Shown piece after piece: positions 1 through 7,249 of a stretch of 14,030 nucleotides of DNA. The stretch is taken from assembly GCA_003511885.1 (NCBI GenBank), contig DOIX01000025.1, positions 1-14,030 of the forward strand, in the 5' to 3' direction. The notes under the pieces are model-generated. The model was not told where the DNA came from. It was given only the letters and a program-made list of their open reading frames with translations, and ran no database searches. Every line of letters begins with the position of its first letter. Position 1 is the first letter of the stretch. This DNA is from Cyanobacteria bacterium UBA11153. Its GTDB lineage: Bacteria; Cyanobacteriota; Cyanobacteriia; Cyanobacteriales; Coleofasciculaceae. A program made the position numbers and the translations under genes.

Positions 1-12
1 CTAATTGCTAAT

Positions 13-171
13 TCACTGGACAAAGGTGGATAAAGCATACATATAACCATCCTTGCGGTGAATTGTTTTACAGTATTTGTGACGCACCGCAGTAATGAAT
101 CGATGGTGTACTTCTGACCAAAATAGGGGATTTTCTAAATAGGGGTTCATCCCTGGAAATGGAGAAGGCAT
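13..171 (-). pseudogene. DUF4058 family protein, N-terminal remnant (52 codons)
   Basis: Read on the minus strand, an ATG at 171 opens a 52-codon frame ending in TGA at 13-15. It begins MPSPFPGMNPYLENPLFW and continues SEVHHRFITAV. This is the highly characteristic start of DUF4058 proteins, a family abundant in cyanobacteria and usually about 250 aa long. After residue 29 the similarity stops (RHKYCKTIHRKDGY and onward is not DUF4058-like) and the frame closes, so only the N-terminus survives. An AGGAG Shine-Dalgarno sits 10 bases upstream (182-186), so the start signals are intact. The point where similarity is lost contains GGTGCGTCA, the core of a repeat also seen after rnz, which may mark the disruption. 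DUF4058 has no established function. The identification is confident; that it is a dead gene is an inference from its length. Confidence 0.72.
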
Positions 172-393
172 GGATTGATATCTCCTACTTCATTATTTTA
201 ATATTATAATGATTAATGGCTAATCGTTACGGGCTAATTATAGCAGTTGACAGTTATATCCATGTTGATCGCACCCTTTATGAAGCAAAGCTTAAAGACT
301 TTCTTCATGAGGTTATTTCTGTCAATCTCGATGTGGCGATTGCTATACTGATCGGATATTTTATTCCCAATTCCCTATTCCCCATTCTCCCAA
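172..393. other. Divergent intergenic region between the DUF4058 remnant and rnz
   Basis: These 222 bases separate the leftward DUF4058 stub from rnz. The left half is very A/T-rich. The right end carries a pyrimidine-rich stretch (about 361-392: TTCCCAATTCCC, TATTCCCCATTCTCCC) of the kind scattered between genes in many cyanobacteria. A 76-codon frame crosses this region into rnz, but it resembles no family and overlaps the well-supported rnz start, so I do not call it a gene. Confidence 0.5.
319..349 (+). promoter_or_regulatory. Possible rnz promoter (extended -10)
   Basis: TGCTATACT at 341-349 is an extended -10 (TG, one base, TATACT). Weak -35 candidates lie at 319-324 (CTGTCA, 19-base spacer) or 321-326 (GTCAAT, 17-base spacer). 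Transcription would begin near 356, giving a leader of about 38 bases before the rnz ATG at 394. The -10 is good and the -35 poor, so this is tentative. Confidence 0.33.
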
Positions 394-1341
394 ATGCAAA
401 TTACATTTTTAGGAACAAGCTCCGGAGTACCGACGCGATCGCGTAATGTATCTAGTATCGCCCTACGTCTGCCTCAGCGGGCGGAATTCTGGCTATTTGA
501 CTGCGGTGAAGGTACTCAACATCAGTTATTGCGTAGCGAGATTAAAACTAGTCAACTCCGCCGTATTTTTATTACCCACTTGCACGGAGATCATATTTTT
601 GGCTTAATGGGATTATTGGCTAGTTGTGGTTTAGCGGGTAATGTTCGGGAAGTTGATATATATGGCCCACCTGGTTTAGGTGAATACTTAAAAGCTTGCA
701 GTAAATATTCCTACACTCATTTAGCTTACCCAGTACATATTCACACTATTACTCCGGGAATTATCTATGAAGATGAAGAATTTATTGTCAGTTGTGGTAG
801 TCTTAAACATCGAGTAACTGCTTTTGGCTATCGAGTTGAAGAAAAGGATCGTCCCGGACGTTTTGATGTGGAAAAAGCTAAGGCTTTAGGAATTCCTTCT
901 GGGCCTCTTTATGGCAAGCTAAAACGGGGGGAAATGGTAACTTTACCCGATGGACGAAAAATTGACGGTACGGAATTATGTGCCCTGCCAGAAATTGGTC
1001 GGAAATTTGTCTATTGTACAGATACAGTTTACTGTGATGGAGCGTTAGAATTAGCACAAGATGCTGATGTACTAGTTCATGAAAGTACCTTTTCTCACCA
1101 AGATGCCCAATTAGCATTCGATCGCTTACATTCTACTTCAACTATGGCGGCACAAGTGGCTTTGGGTGCTGGAGTTAAGCAATTAATTGCTACACACTTT
1201 AGCCCTCGTTATGCACCAGGAAATGATATTAATTTAAACGATTTACTGACAGAAGCCCAAGCGATTTTTCCCAATACGATATTGGCTTATGATTTCTTAA
1301 ACTATGAAATACCTCGGCGCTTACCAAAAGAATTGCTTTAG
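394..1341 (+). CDS. rnz: Ribonuclease Z (tRNA 3' endonuclease)
   Basis: RNase Z, a zinc-dependent metallo-beta-lactamase-fold enzyme, cuts the 3' trailer from tRNA precursors in the cytoplasm. The protein has 315 residues, within the usual 300-320 for the short bacterial form. It starts [14 protein letters not shown], a typical RNase Z opening. The signature THLHGDH (61-67) supplies His62, His64, Asp66 and His67. The other metal ligands fit His139 (SLKHRV), Asp210 (YCTDTV) and His268 (ATHFSPRY). Residues about 153-183, with [14 protein letters not shown], form the flexible exosite arm that grips tRNA in this family. HESTF (229-233) and HSTS (246-249) are also conserved. No Shine-Dalgarno is visible before the ATG. 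All key residues are present, so the gene should be functional. It stands alone: the genes around it are remnants. Confidence 0.96.
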   Translation: MQITFLGTSSGVPTRSRNVSSIALRLPQRAEFWLFDCGEGTQHQLLRSEIKTSQLRRIFITHLHGDHIFGLMGLLASCGLAGNVREVDIYGPPGLGEYLKACSKYSYTHLAYPVHIHTITPGIIYEDEEFIVSCGSLKHRVTAFGYRVEEKDRPGRFDVEKAKALGIPSGPLYGKLKRGEMVTLPDGRKIDGTELCALPEIGRKFVYCTDTVYCDGALELAQDADVLVHESTFSHQDAQLAFDRLHSTSTMAAQVALGAGVKQLIATHFSPRYAPGNDINLNDLLTEAQAIFPNTILAYDFLNYEIPRRLPKELL

Positions 1342-1399
1342 GGTGCGTCAGATGTCTATAACTTTTAACTTTTTCCAATCAATTGAGTCTGATGCACCC
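1341..1399. repeat. Inverted repeat with GGTGCGTCA core, downstream of rnz
   Basis: The left arm, GGGTGCGTCAGA (1341-1352), pairs with the right arm, TCTGATGCACCC (1388-1399). Eleven of 12 positions are Watson-Crick and one would be a G-U pair in RNA. The loop is 35 bases and A/T-rich. Five T residues follow at 1404-1408. The stem begins inside the rnz stop codon, so it could help end transcription, but the long loop is unlike a standard intrinsic terminator. A miniature palindromic repeat is the alternative, since the same GGTGCGTCA core occurs at about 80-88 on the other strand. Confidence 0.55.
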
Positions 1400-1401
1400 C
1401 T

Positions 1402-1574
1402 GATTTTTCCCCGATTGAGCTAGGTTGGTCTAAAATCAAGGAATTCATTAGAACTCAAGCAGCTCGTAGCTATCCAGCTTTAGATCAAGCCATCACCGCA
1501 GCGATTGATGCGATGCCCCGCAAGATATCCTCAGTTGGTTTCGTCACTGCGGTTACTGTGTTCGATCCAACTGA
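1402..1574 (+). pseudogene. IS630-family transposase, 3' remnant with frameshift
   Basis: The frame from 1402 reads DFSPIELGWSKIKEFIRT and then QAARSYPALDQAITAAIDA, which matches the C-terminal part of IS630-type transposases, including the PIELxWSKxK block that contains the last acidic residue of their DDE site. Just after this, around 1512-1518, the frame shifts. The next frame reads DAPQDILSWFRHCGYCVRSN and ends with TGA at 1572-1574, the usual end of such a transposase. About three quarters of the gene upstream is missing; the break lies at about 1400, directly after the GGTGCGTCA inverted repeat. The remnant is certainly inactive. The family call rests on motif memory, not a search. Confidence 0.8.
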
Positions 1575-1932
1575 GAACCGCTATATTTCCACTCTCGCCA
1601 CCCCGATCATAACGGGGGTAGCATTCCCCGGATTTGGGATCATTATTACAAATTGTTACATCATTTATATAGATCAAGAGTATTAGAGTAGAAAAGAGTA
1701 TTCTACTATATAGATATTGAATCGAGCATTGGCAAAAATAGCTTATAACAGTTTCGGACTCCGTGTAGTATATCACGCTCTAGCCAAGTCATCTTTGTTG
1801 ATCTATGGTTCAAATTAAAAAACTGTACTCTACGAAGTTAGAAATCGCTAGAGTTTTAGCAACAAAGTTTTTAACTCAGATAAAGATCAATAATTATTAA
1901 GCAACCGTAGACTCGTAAGAAGCCGCATATTT
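1575..1932. other. Intergenic stretch with no recognisable gene
   Basis: The first few bases (GAACCGCTATA, to about 1585) may be the outer edge of the dead IS630 copy, which would have inserted at TA. Beyond that I see no protein similarity in any frame. Two small hairpins are visible: CCCCG/CGGGG with a 7-base loop near 1603-1619, and AGTAGAA (1687-1693) with TTCTACT (1701-1707). No convincing promoter or strong Shine-Dalgarno precedes the gene at 1933. Frames open on the minus strand here look random. Confidence 0.5.
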
Positions 1933-2385
1933 ATGAATAATATCTTAATGGTTCCCATTCATTTAGATGCTTTGTATCTTAACAGCAATCGCCTAGTCGT
2001 CGAAGCGATGGCAGATTTTAGCCGACTTCCTTATTTTGACGGAAAAAGAGACGTAAATGCTAATATTGCCAATATTAGCGAGGAGATCGTTTCTCAACCC
2101 TTTCAAAATCAAAATCTGTACCTGAAAGCGGGAATTCATTTACATTGGGCATTGCCAGATGCTCTGACAAAAGGTGTTCAAGTTAGGGAGGAGAATAACC
2201 CGACTAAAACGGTTTTCCCATCAGTTCCTAATCGCTGGTTAATAACGCGCACTAGCTCCAGTGGAAAACGTCAATGGGTAGTGGAGAGTGATTATCTCTA
2301 TCGCGAAGGAGAAGGGCAAGAGTTGGGAAGTATGGCTCTCTTGCAGTTAGAGTGGAAAACCCCCATATTACTGATAGATTACTGA
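1933..2385 (+). CDS. N-terminal fragment of an uncharacterised protein (HLHWALPDALT motif), truncated
   Basis: The 150-residue frame opens MNNILMVPIHLDALYL and contains NISEEIVSQPFQNQNLYLK (about 47-65) followed by HLHWALPDALTKGV (69-82) and PNRWLITR (99-106). It looks like the start of a much longer, uncharacterised bacterial protein; I know no function for it and assign none. Similarity appears to run to about WKTP (141-144). The last six residues come from novel sequence, then TGA. Downstream the sequence is DUF6603 coding sequence, so the rest of this gene has been deleted. ATG at 1933 has only a weak AGAAG upstream; ATG at 1948 (MVPIHLD) is an alternative start. Probably the remains of the first gene of a three-gene unit with DUF6603 and the 647-aa gene. 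Confidence 0.6.
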   Translation: MNNILMVPIHLDALYLNSNRLVVEAMADFSRLPYFDGKRDVNANIANISEEIVSQPFQNQNLYLKAGIHLHWALPDALTKGVQVREENNPTKTVFPSVPNRWLITRTSSSGKRQWVVESDYLYREGEGQELGSMALLQLEWKTPILLIDY

Positions 2386-2609
2386 AAATATTGAACTGAA
2401 AGTCTTGCCCTATAAGCTTTCTGTCAATCATAAGTCCTCCTTATCACTTGACTTGAAAGAGAGCCGAACTAACCAAACTTCGAGACTACATTCCCCCCGA
2501 AACCGGACAAATATTCCTCGCCATTGGCGTTAAATTCAACTCCTTCAAAATCATTGATGCTTTTGTCCTGCTTACCATCGCCTTTGGCAACCGCTTTGAA
2601 CTGAATATC
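2378..2609 (+). pseudogene. 5' part of the DUF6603 fragment, interrupted by a frameshift
   Basis: DUF6603-like coding sequence continues upstream of the usable frame. From 2378 one frame reads ITENIELKVLPYKLSVN and on to LSLDLKE (about 2459). One base later, in the frame of the downstream ORF, it continues AELTKLRDYIPPETGQ, then IFLAIGVKFNSFKIIDAF. The join at AAAGAGAGCC (about 2457-2466) needs one base removed, a simple slip in GAGAG. The in-frame TGA at 2454-2456 therefore results from the frameshift and is not a natural gene boundary. An upstream stop at 2375-2377 marks where DUF6603 sequence meets the preceding gene fragment. Confidence 0.6.
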
Positions 2610-3980
2610 TTGGGTTTAGCTACCCTTATTGCTCCCCCAAACGTAGGTGCAGACGTACCTCCAGTAGCAGAGGTACAACTTGCCCTCAAAGCCAGCTTCC
2701 TCCCCGCCGAAGGTTTTCTCGGTATTATTGCCCAACTTACCCCCAATTCCTATATCCTCTCTAAAGCTTGTCATCTCACCGGAGGCTTTGCCTTTTATAC
2801 ATGGTTTGCCCCTAACAAACACGACGGCGATTTTGTCCTGACTTTAGGGGGCTATCATCCCCTCTTTAAAGTTCCTGACCATTATCCGAAAGTACCTCGC
2901 CTTGGCCTAAACTGGCAAGTTAGCCCTGAACTTTATCTCAAAGCCGATGCTTATTTTGCCCTAACTCCTTCCGCTATTATGGCAGGGGGACACCTCCAAA
3001 CCACCTGGAATAGTGGTTCTCTGAGTGCTTGGTTTAACGCCGGGGCAGACTTTCTGATGTCTTGGAAACCCTATCACTATGATATTTCTATCTATGTTGA
3101 TATGGGAGTATCCTATACCTTCCAATTCTTTGGTACTCAACATATTACCGTTGAACTAGGGGCAAATTTACACATCTGGGGACCGGAATTTACAGGTATT
3201 GCTCAAATTCATCTTTGGATTATTTCTTTTGATGTGCGCTTTGGTAGCAGTGCTTCCCAAGCCCCCACAGCCATTAACTGGAATGAGTTTAAAAACTCTT
3301 TCCTCCCTGCTAATGATGCTATTTGTAGCATTGCAGTCAAAGATGGTTTAGTCAGGAAAGTTAATCAAGATGATAAAACAGATTTGGGGGTTATTAATCC
3401 TAAAAACTTCTGCTTAGTGACTAATTCGATAATTCCGATTAAAACCTGTAATGTCCAGTTTAATATTCAGGAAATTAATACCCAATTTGGCATCGGTTCA
3501 ATGGCAGTCACTTCGGAGCAATTAACGTCAGATTTAACGATTACCATGACTAGAGATGGAAACCCAATCAATGTTGGAAACGACTTTATTTGTAAGCCCC
3601 TCACGAAAAAAGTTCCCGTCGGACTTTGGGGCGAATCATTAACCCCTGATTTGAATGGTAATCAATTTATTGAAAATACCATATCTGGGGTGGAAATTAA
3701 ACCGAAAAAACAACCAGATTCGGGAGCAACTAAAGCAATCGATCGCAGTAATTTACAATTTAGCACTGACTCAATTAATAATGCTTATCATTGGGAAATA
3801 ATTAGCACTTTTCAGGAGGAAAAAACTAAAGACATTCGTGGCACTATCGTAGATAACTCAGTCAAAAATACCAGAGAAACCCTACTAAAAGCACTCAATT
3901 TAAACAGTGACGAAATTGCTCTAAGTTCAACAGTTGCTGATAATTTCTTGGCTTCACCTAAAATTGGAGTCTTAGTTTAA
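2610..3980 (+). CDS. DUF6603 domain protein, C-terminal fragment
   Basis: The open frame runs from 2457 to 3980; TTG at 2610 is the first plausible start but has no Shine-Dalgarno, and coding similarity continues upstream of it, so it is not a natural start. Residues 1-215 (from 2610) carry the hallmark DUF6603 pattern: FVLTLGGYHPLFKVP, HYPKVPRLGLNWQVS, YFALTPSAIMAGG, WFNAGADFLMSWKPYHYD and ELGANLHIWGP. This repetitive beta-rich region is of unknown function. The rest (WNEFKNSFLP, INPKNFCLVTNS, VPVGLWGESL) matches the C-terminal region of the family. DUF6603 proteins often exceed 1,000 residues, so the N-terminal part is missing. The stop lies 22 bases before the next gene, which suggests an operon. 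I infer that the gene is decayed. Confidence 0.8.
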   Translation: MGLATLIAPPNVGADVPPVAEVQLALKASFLPAEGFLGIIAQLTPNSYILSKACHLTGGFAFYTWFAPNKHDGDFVLTLGGYHPLFKVPDHYPKVPRLGLNWQVSPELYLKADAYFALTPSAIMAGGHLQTTWNSGSLSAWFNAGADFLMSWKPYHYDISIYVDMGVSYTFQFFGTQHITVELGANLHIWGPEFTGIAQIHLWIISFDVRFGSSASQAPTAINWNEFKNSFLPANDAICSIAVKDGLVRKVNQDDKTDLGVINPKNFCLVTNSIIPIKTCNVQFNIQEINTQFGIGSMAVTSEQLTSDLTITMTRDGNPINVGNDFICKPLTKKVPVGLWGESLTPDLNGNQFIENTISGVEIKPKKQPDSGATKAIDRSNLQFSTDSINNAYHWEIISTFQEEKTKDIRGTIVDNSVKNTRETLLKALNLNSDEIALSSTVADNFLASPKIGVLV

Positions 3981-3990
3981 TCACTATTAT

Positions 3991-3996
3991 AAGGAG
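3991..3996 (+). promoter_or_regulatory. Strong Shine-Dalgarno for the 647-aa gene
   Basis: AAGGAG lies 6 bases before the ATG at 4003, a near-ideal ribosome binding site. It contrasts with the weak or absent sites before most other genes in the window, and it fixes the start of this gene. Confidence 0.85.
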
Positions 3997-4002
3997 CAAA
4001 CA

Positions 4003-5946
4003 ATGCCAGAAACAACCACAACTGAACCCACCAAAATTGAATTTATCCAGTATCATAAGCCAGCCTTAAAAGATGGTGACTATGAGATTACTGTTACACA
4101 AACCATAGAGAGTAAAGACGGCAAGACAATACCTACATCTACTTTTACAACCGATAGGAAATCTATAACTCATGAGACTAAACCTATTCGTTTTTCAGTT
4201 TCAGGAGAAAGATTTGACTTAAAACCAACAGATATTCATGCTGTATTCCCCCCAGATGGTAGCTTAGGAGAACATTCTAATGTTTTACCTCATATTATCT
4301 TAAACCGTAGTACCTTACCTTGGGAACGCCAAGCTGTTACTGGGAATAATGATACTCCTTGGTTAGCTTTATTATTATTTGCAGAAGTAGAAACACCAGA
4401 ACCCCAAATTATTACCCTTAAAACCTTAAAAGATATTAATATTAACGCTGCTAAATTTCCCGATTTTTCCCTAGAATCTGGACAACATGAAGACGATAAA
4501 GTAATAATTATTGATGTTAAAAAACAACTATTAGACAAAATTTTACCTACAAAAGAAGATTTAGCTTATCTAGGTCATGTACGTCAAGGTACAGATGACC
4601 AAGGAAATTTAGTCGGGGATGAATTAGCAGTTATTATTTGTAACAGACTTCCTCAAAAAAGTGGTCAAAGTACCGTCCATCTTGTTTCTTTAGAACAACG
4701 TTATGATAATAATGGCTTTAACTTTCAAGGTGCTGGAGATAATGATGATATTCGTTTAGTCAGCCTAAAAAGTTGGAGTTTTTCTTGTATTGATGAAAAG
4801 CAAAGTTTCAAAGGACTTTTGACCAATATTAACCGAGAACCGAGTACCCTAAGATTACCCCCAATTGCTAATACTGAAGCTGAAAAATATCTATCTCTGG
4901 GGTATATTCCCCTACCCCATTTTTTACGACAAGGAGGGAAAACCTTCTCTTGGTATCATAGTCCTTTAATACCAGGAAATAACCCTAACAATGACATTAC
5001 TCTACCAATCCGTACCGCCGATGAGTTAGTAAGATATAATCCTGATAATGGGATGTTTGATGTTTCATACTCTGCGGCTTGGGAACTGGGAAGACTACTA
5101 GCTTTACAGAGTAAAAATTTATCAATTAGTCTCTATAATTGGAAACGCACTCATAGACAAAGCTTACAAGATATAGAAACTCATTTACCCTTTTATAATC
5201 AGCCTAATCCTGAACTTCCTGAGAGTATTTCTAAGTGGTTTGAAGATTTAATTCTTCTTAAAGGTGTACCTTTTAATTATCTCGTTCCTGATGAACAGAT
5301 GTTACCCGTAGAATCAATTCGTTTTTTTTATATTGACTCTCTTTGGATAGAATGCTTATTAGATGGAGCATTTAGTATTGGTCGAGTAACTACATCAGAT
5401 CATAAACGCGATCAAGAAAACAACACAAATCCTGCTGTTAATAATTACCCCACAGTAACTGGTTTTTTACTCCGTTCAGATATAGTGTCAGGTTGGCAGG
5501 GTTTACTTGTTGATGGTTATGATGAAGTAGTTCATAATGATCGGCTTGTTGATGATACAAAAAAGATTGAATTACTACGGATGGAACGTCTGTCAGCTAA
5601 TGTTCTAATTTGCTTATTTAAAGGAGAAATCAAAACAGTAGATATTCATCAAAAACCAGAGACTTTGCATTTTGGATTGGATTCAGATGATGAGGGCGAA
5701 ATATTTTACAAAAAATTGAAAAACCTAGAAGGAAAGCCAATTGATAAAAAGGTTGATAATAATAATATTCCTTGGAAAGATCAAGAAAAAAGAGTTATCA
5801 ATATCAATGCACTCGCTAATCTCATTAAAGCTCAAGTGGACAACAGCAGCACATTTACCTCTGCTCAATTTGCTTTAGAAATGATTGAAGGTGTAGAGAA
5901 GGTTAGATTCACAGGAATCGCGGAAAAAAATGAAGCAATTCTTTAA
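4003..5946 (+). CDS. Uncharacterised 647-aa protein, DUF6603 cassette partner
   Basis: I know no function for this protein. It has 647 residues, no signal peptide and no obvious membrane segment, so it is probably cytoplasmic. Conserved-looking blocks are NVLPHIILNRSTLPWER (93-109) followed by PWLALLLF (119-126); YIPLPHFLRQGG (301-312); YSAAWELGRLLALQSKNLS (356-374); and ESIRFFYIDSLW (437-448) with LLDGAFSIGR (452-461). These segments feel like a widespread family that accompanies DUF6603 genes, but that is recollection and not a search result. It has an excellent ribosome binding site and no internal stops, and lies 22 bases after the DUF6603 fragment. Its DNA is visibly A/T-rich and, like the whole cassette, has no HIP1 site, which suggests acquisition by transfer. 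It may be the only intact member of the unit. Confidence 0.75.
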   Translation: MPETTTTEPTKIEFIQYHKPALKDGDYEITVTQTIESKDGKTIPTSTFTTDRKSITHETKPIRFSVSGERFDLKPTDIHAVFPPDGSLGEHSNVLPHIILNRSTLPWERQAVTGNNDTPWLALLLFAEVETPEPQIITLKTLKDININAAKFPDFSLESGQHEDDKVIIIDVKKQLLDKILPTKEDLAYLGHVRQGTDDQGNLVGDELAVIICNRLPQKSGQSTVHLVSLEQRYDNNGFNFQGAGDNDDIRLVSLKSWSFSCIDEKQSFKGLLTNINREPSTLRLPPIANTEAEKYLSLGYIPLPHFLRQGGKTFSWYHSPLIPGNNPNNDITLPIRTADELVRYNPDNGMFDVSYSAAWELGRLLALQSKNLSISLYNWKRTHRQSLQDIETHLPFYNQPNPELPESISKWFEDLILLKGVPFNYLVPDEQMLPVESIRFFYIDSLWIECLLDGAFSIGRVTTSDHKRDQENNTNPAVNNYPTVTGFLLRSDIVSGWQGLLVDGYDEVVHNDRLVDDTKKIELLRMERLSANVLICLFKGEIKTVDIHQKPETLHFGLDSDDEGEIFYKKLKNLEGKPIDKKVDNNNIPWKDQEKRVININALANLIKAQVDNSSTFTSAQFALEMIEGVEKVRFTGIAEKNEAIL

Positions 5947-5954
5947 CCACCGCC

Positions 5955-6075
5955 TTGTATCAGGATATCATCCAGCGACAATGAACTCGTAGCCGCTGGA
6001 ATTCCTAAAGATCGGATTGTTCTAGGCTTTCACCCTCCGGAAATTAGGCATGACACAGAATATGCTATTGAGTGA
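5955..6075 (+). pseudogene. xisI: XisI-family remnant (mainly C-terminal end)
   Basis: The frame 5980-6075 reads NELVAAGIPKDRIVLGFHPP followed by EIRHDTEYAIE and TGA. This is the typical C-terminus of XisI, named after an fdxN-element excision controlling factor and found widely in cyanobacteria next to XisH. Full XisI proteins have about 110 residues; here about 31 remain. Just upstream, in another frame, LYQDIIQ (5955-5975) resembles the YRQIIQ segment near the XisI N-terminus, so the middle of the gene may have been deleted. No xisH is visible nearby. It begins nine bases after the stop of the 647-aa gene. The C-terminal match is strong; the N-terminal one is tentative. Confidence 0.75.
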
Positions 6076-6125
6076 ATAAATGATGTAAAATTATGTCCGA
6101 CTACTTACTTGACTATAATAAGTAT

Positions 6126-6566
6126 TTAACCTGACATTAGATCGCTTTCACTATCAACTAGATCCAAGCGATCGCGAATTGAACTTAAATGCTCTTGAGT
6201 ATTCACAGGCTCTCGCGGTCTGGGTAACTCCGTATTAGGCCAATGGGGCATATCATAACAAGTGCAAGACTCAGGGGGTAATCCCACATTAAATAAAGGC
6301 ACAGGCATCTGACAGCGGGCACAAGCTTCTATATCCCATTTAGATGTCAATAAGTCAGCAATAGTTTGGCAGGTTCCTTCTAGGTAACAATCCCCACTAT
6401 CGCAGGATAAAATATATTGCCAAATTTGTTCAAATTCATCGCTGTAGCCATTGCCAACAACAACATTTTCTGGTAATAAAGTAGTTTGACCATTACGGAC
6501 AACAACTTTTTTGCCTAACTGAAACCAGTAAGCTAAATAGCGTTTAACTTCTTGTGCGGATGCCAT
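6126..6566 (-). CDS. Conserved cyanobacterial protein with a CxxC/CxC pattern
   Basis: This 146-residue protein begins MASAQEVKRYLAYWFQLGKK and has a central SGDCYLEGT (57-65), then ACARCQMPVPLF (81-92) and ESCTCYDMPHWPNTELP (99-115). Cys82/Cys85 and Cys101/Cys103 form a compact CxxC...CxC arrangement that could bind zinc, though the invariance of these residues is unchecked. I recognise it as a conserved cyanobacterial type but know no function. There is no signal peptide or membrane segment. The ATG at 6566 has no clear Shine-Dalgarno. It lies 98 bases downstream of cobU on the same strand and could be read through from it. A HIP1 site lies in its 3' part (6168-6175), consistent with a resident gene. 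Confidence 0.75.
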   Translation of the reverse strand: MASAQEVKRYLAYWFQLGKKVVVRNGQTTLLPENVVVGNGYSDEFEQIWQYILSCDSGDCYLEGTCQTIADLLTSKWDIEACARCQMPVPLFNVGLPPESCTCYDMPHWPNTELPRPREPVNTQEHLSSIRDRLDLVDSESDLMSG

Positions 6567-6664
6567 AAAAAGCGATACCTAGCCAGATGACTGACTTAAA
6601 AAAAACACGAAAAAAGCGTCAGAATAAGCTCAAGAAAATCTTAAATAAATTTGAACAATAATTT

Positions 6665-7219
6665 TTATTTTCCCCCTTGTATTTGCAATGGGACTCCTAA
6701 TGTACTGAGATTAAGAATGTGGCCTCCTGTAATCAAGTATACAGGGTTAGCAATCGCGCCTAACTGACGGACTAATTGTCCCAAGCGATCGCGAAATTTT
6801 CTACCTATGGGATAAGCGGGAACGACTCCCCACCCCGTCTCTTCTGCCACCAAGATTGCAGTAGCAGCCGTCTGGGTTAAACTCTCTAATAACTCTATTG
6901 TAGTTTGCTCCCAGGTTTCTTCATCAAAATCGAGGCAATTGGCCACCCAAGTACCCAGAGAGTCTACCAACAAACAGCAATTGGCGCGATCGCAATCTCG
7001 AATCTTGGCGGCTAACTCCACAGGTACTAACAAAGTCTGCCACTCGGCTGGGCGACGCTGGGCGTGCTTTTCAATTCGGGCTAACCATTCGATATCCTGG
7101 GGATCTGTTTGGGCTGTTGCCAGATAAAAAACCTCTTTGCCCGTCTGTATCGCCAGCGATTCCGCCCATTCACTTTTACCACATCGTGCTGGCCCAGTCA
7201 CCAAGATGATTTTATACAC
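6665..7219 (-). CDS. cobU: Bifunctional adenosylcobinamide kinase / adenosylcobinamide-phosphate guanylyltransferase
   Basis: CobU (CobP) phosphorylates adenosylcobinamide and then transfers GMP to it, giving adenosyl-GDP-cobinamide for nucleotide loop assembly in B12 or pseudo-B12 synthesis. The 184 residues match the usual size of about 180. Visible motifs are the P-loop GPARCGKS (9-16), SEWAESLA, the RIEKHAQRRPAEWQT block that includes the guanylylated histidine region, a Walker-B-like LLVDSLGTWVANCL, VAEETGWGVVP, and the C-terminal LITGGHILNL. The start is GTG at 7219 (no upstream ATG fits), with no strong Shine-Dalgarno. It lies 30 bases after the lipoprotein gene on the same strand, so the two are likely cotranscribed. 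Two HIP1 sites lie inside it. No other cobalamin gene is in the window. Confidence 0.95.
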   Translation of the reverse strand: MYKIILVTGPARCGKSEWAESLAIQTGKEVFYLATAQTDPQDIEWLARIEKHAQRRPAEWQTLLVPVELAAKIRDCDRANCCLLVDSLGTWVANCLDFDEETWEQTTIELLESLTQTAATAILVAEETGWGVVPAYPIGRKFRDRLGQLVRQLGAIANPVYLITGGHILNLSTLGVPLQIQGGK

Positions 7220-7249
7220 AAAGGATCTTCACAATACAATAATGAATAG

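Noticed and set aside
247..285. TTGACA at 247-252 as an rnz promoter -35
   Set aside because: No -10-like hexamer lies 16-18 bases downstream.
216..446. 76-codon plus-strand ORF ahead of rnz
   Set aside because: It overlaps the well-supported rnz start in another frame, has no family resemblance, and passes through a common pyrimidine-rich intergenic repeat.
1341..1410. Intrinsic terminator of rnz
   Set aside because: The stem and T-run exist, but the 35-base loop and the recurrence of the GGTGCGTCA core favour a dispersed palindromic repeat; termination is possible but not claimed.
1531..1776. 81-codon minus-strand ORF
   Set aside because: It lies opposite the IS630 tail and an A/T-rich gap, and its translation is rich in Tyr/Ile/Ser with no recognisable pattern.
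2486..2822. Minus-strand ORFs of 68 and 86 codons
   Set aside because: Both are shadows of the DUF6603 coding frame, which has the convincing family motifs.
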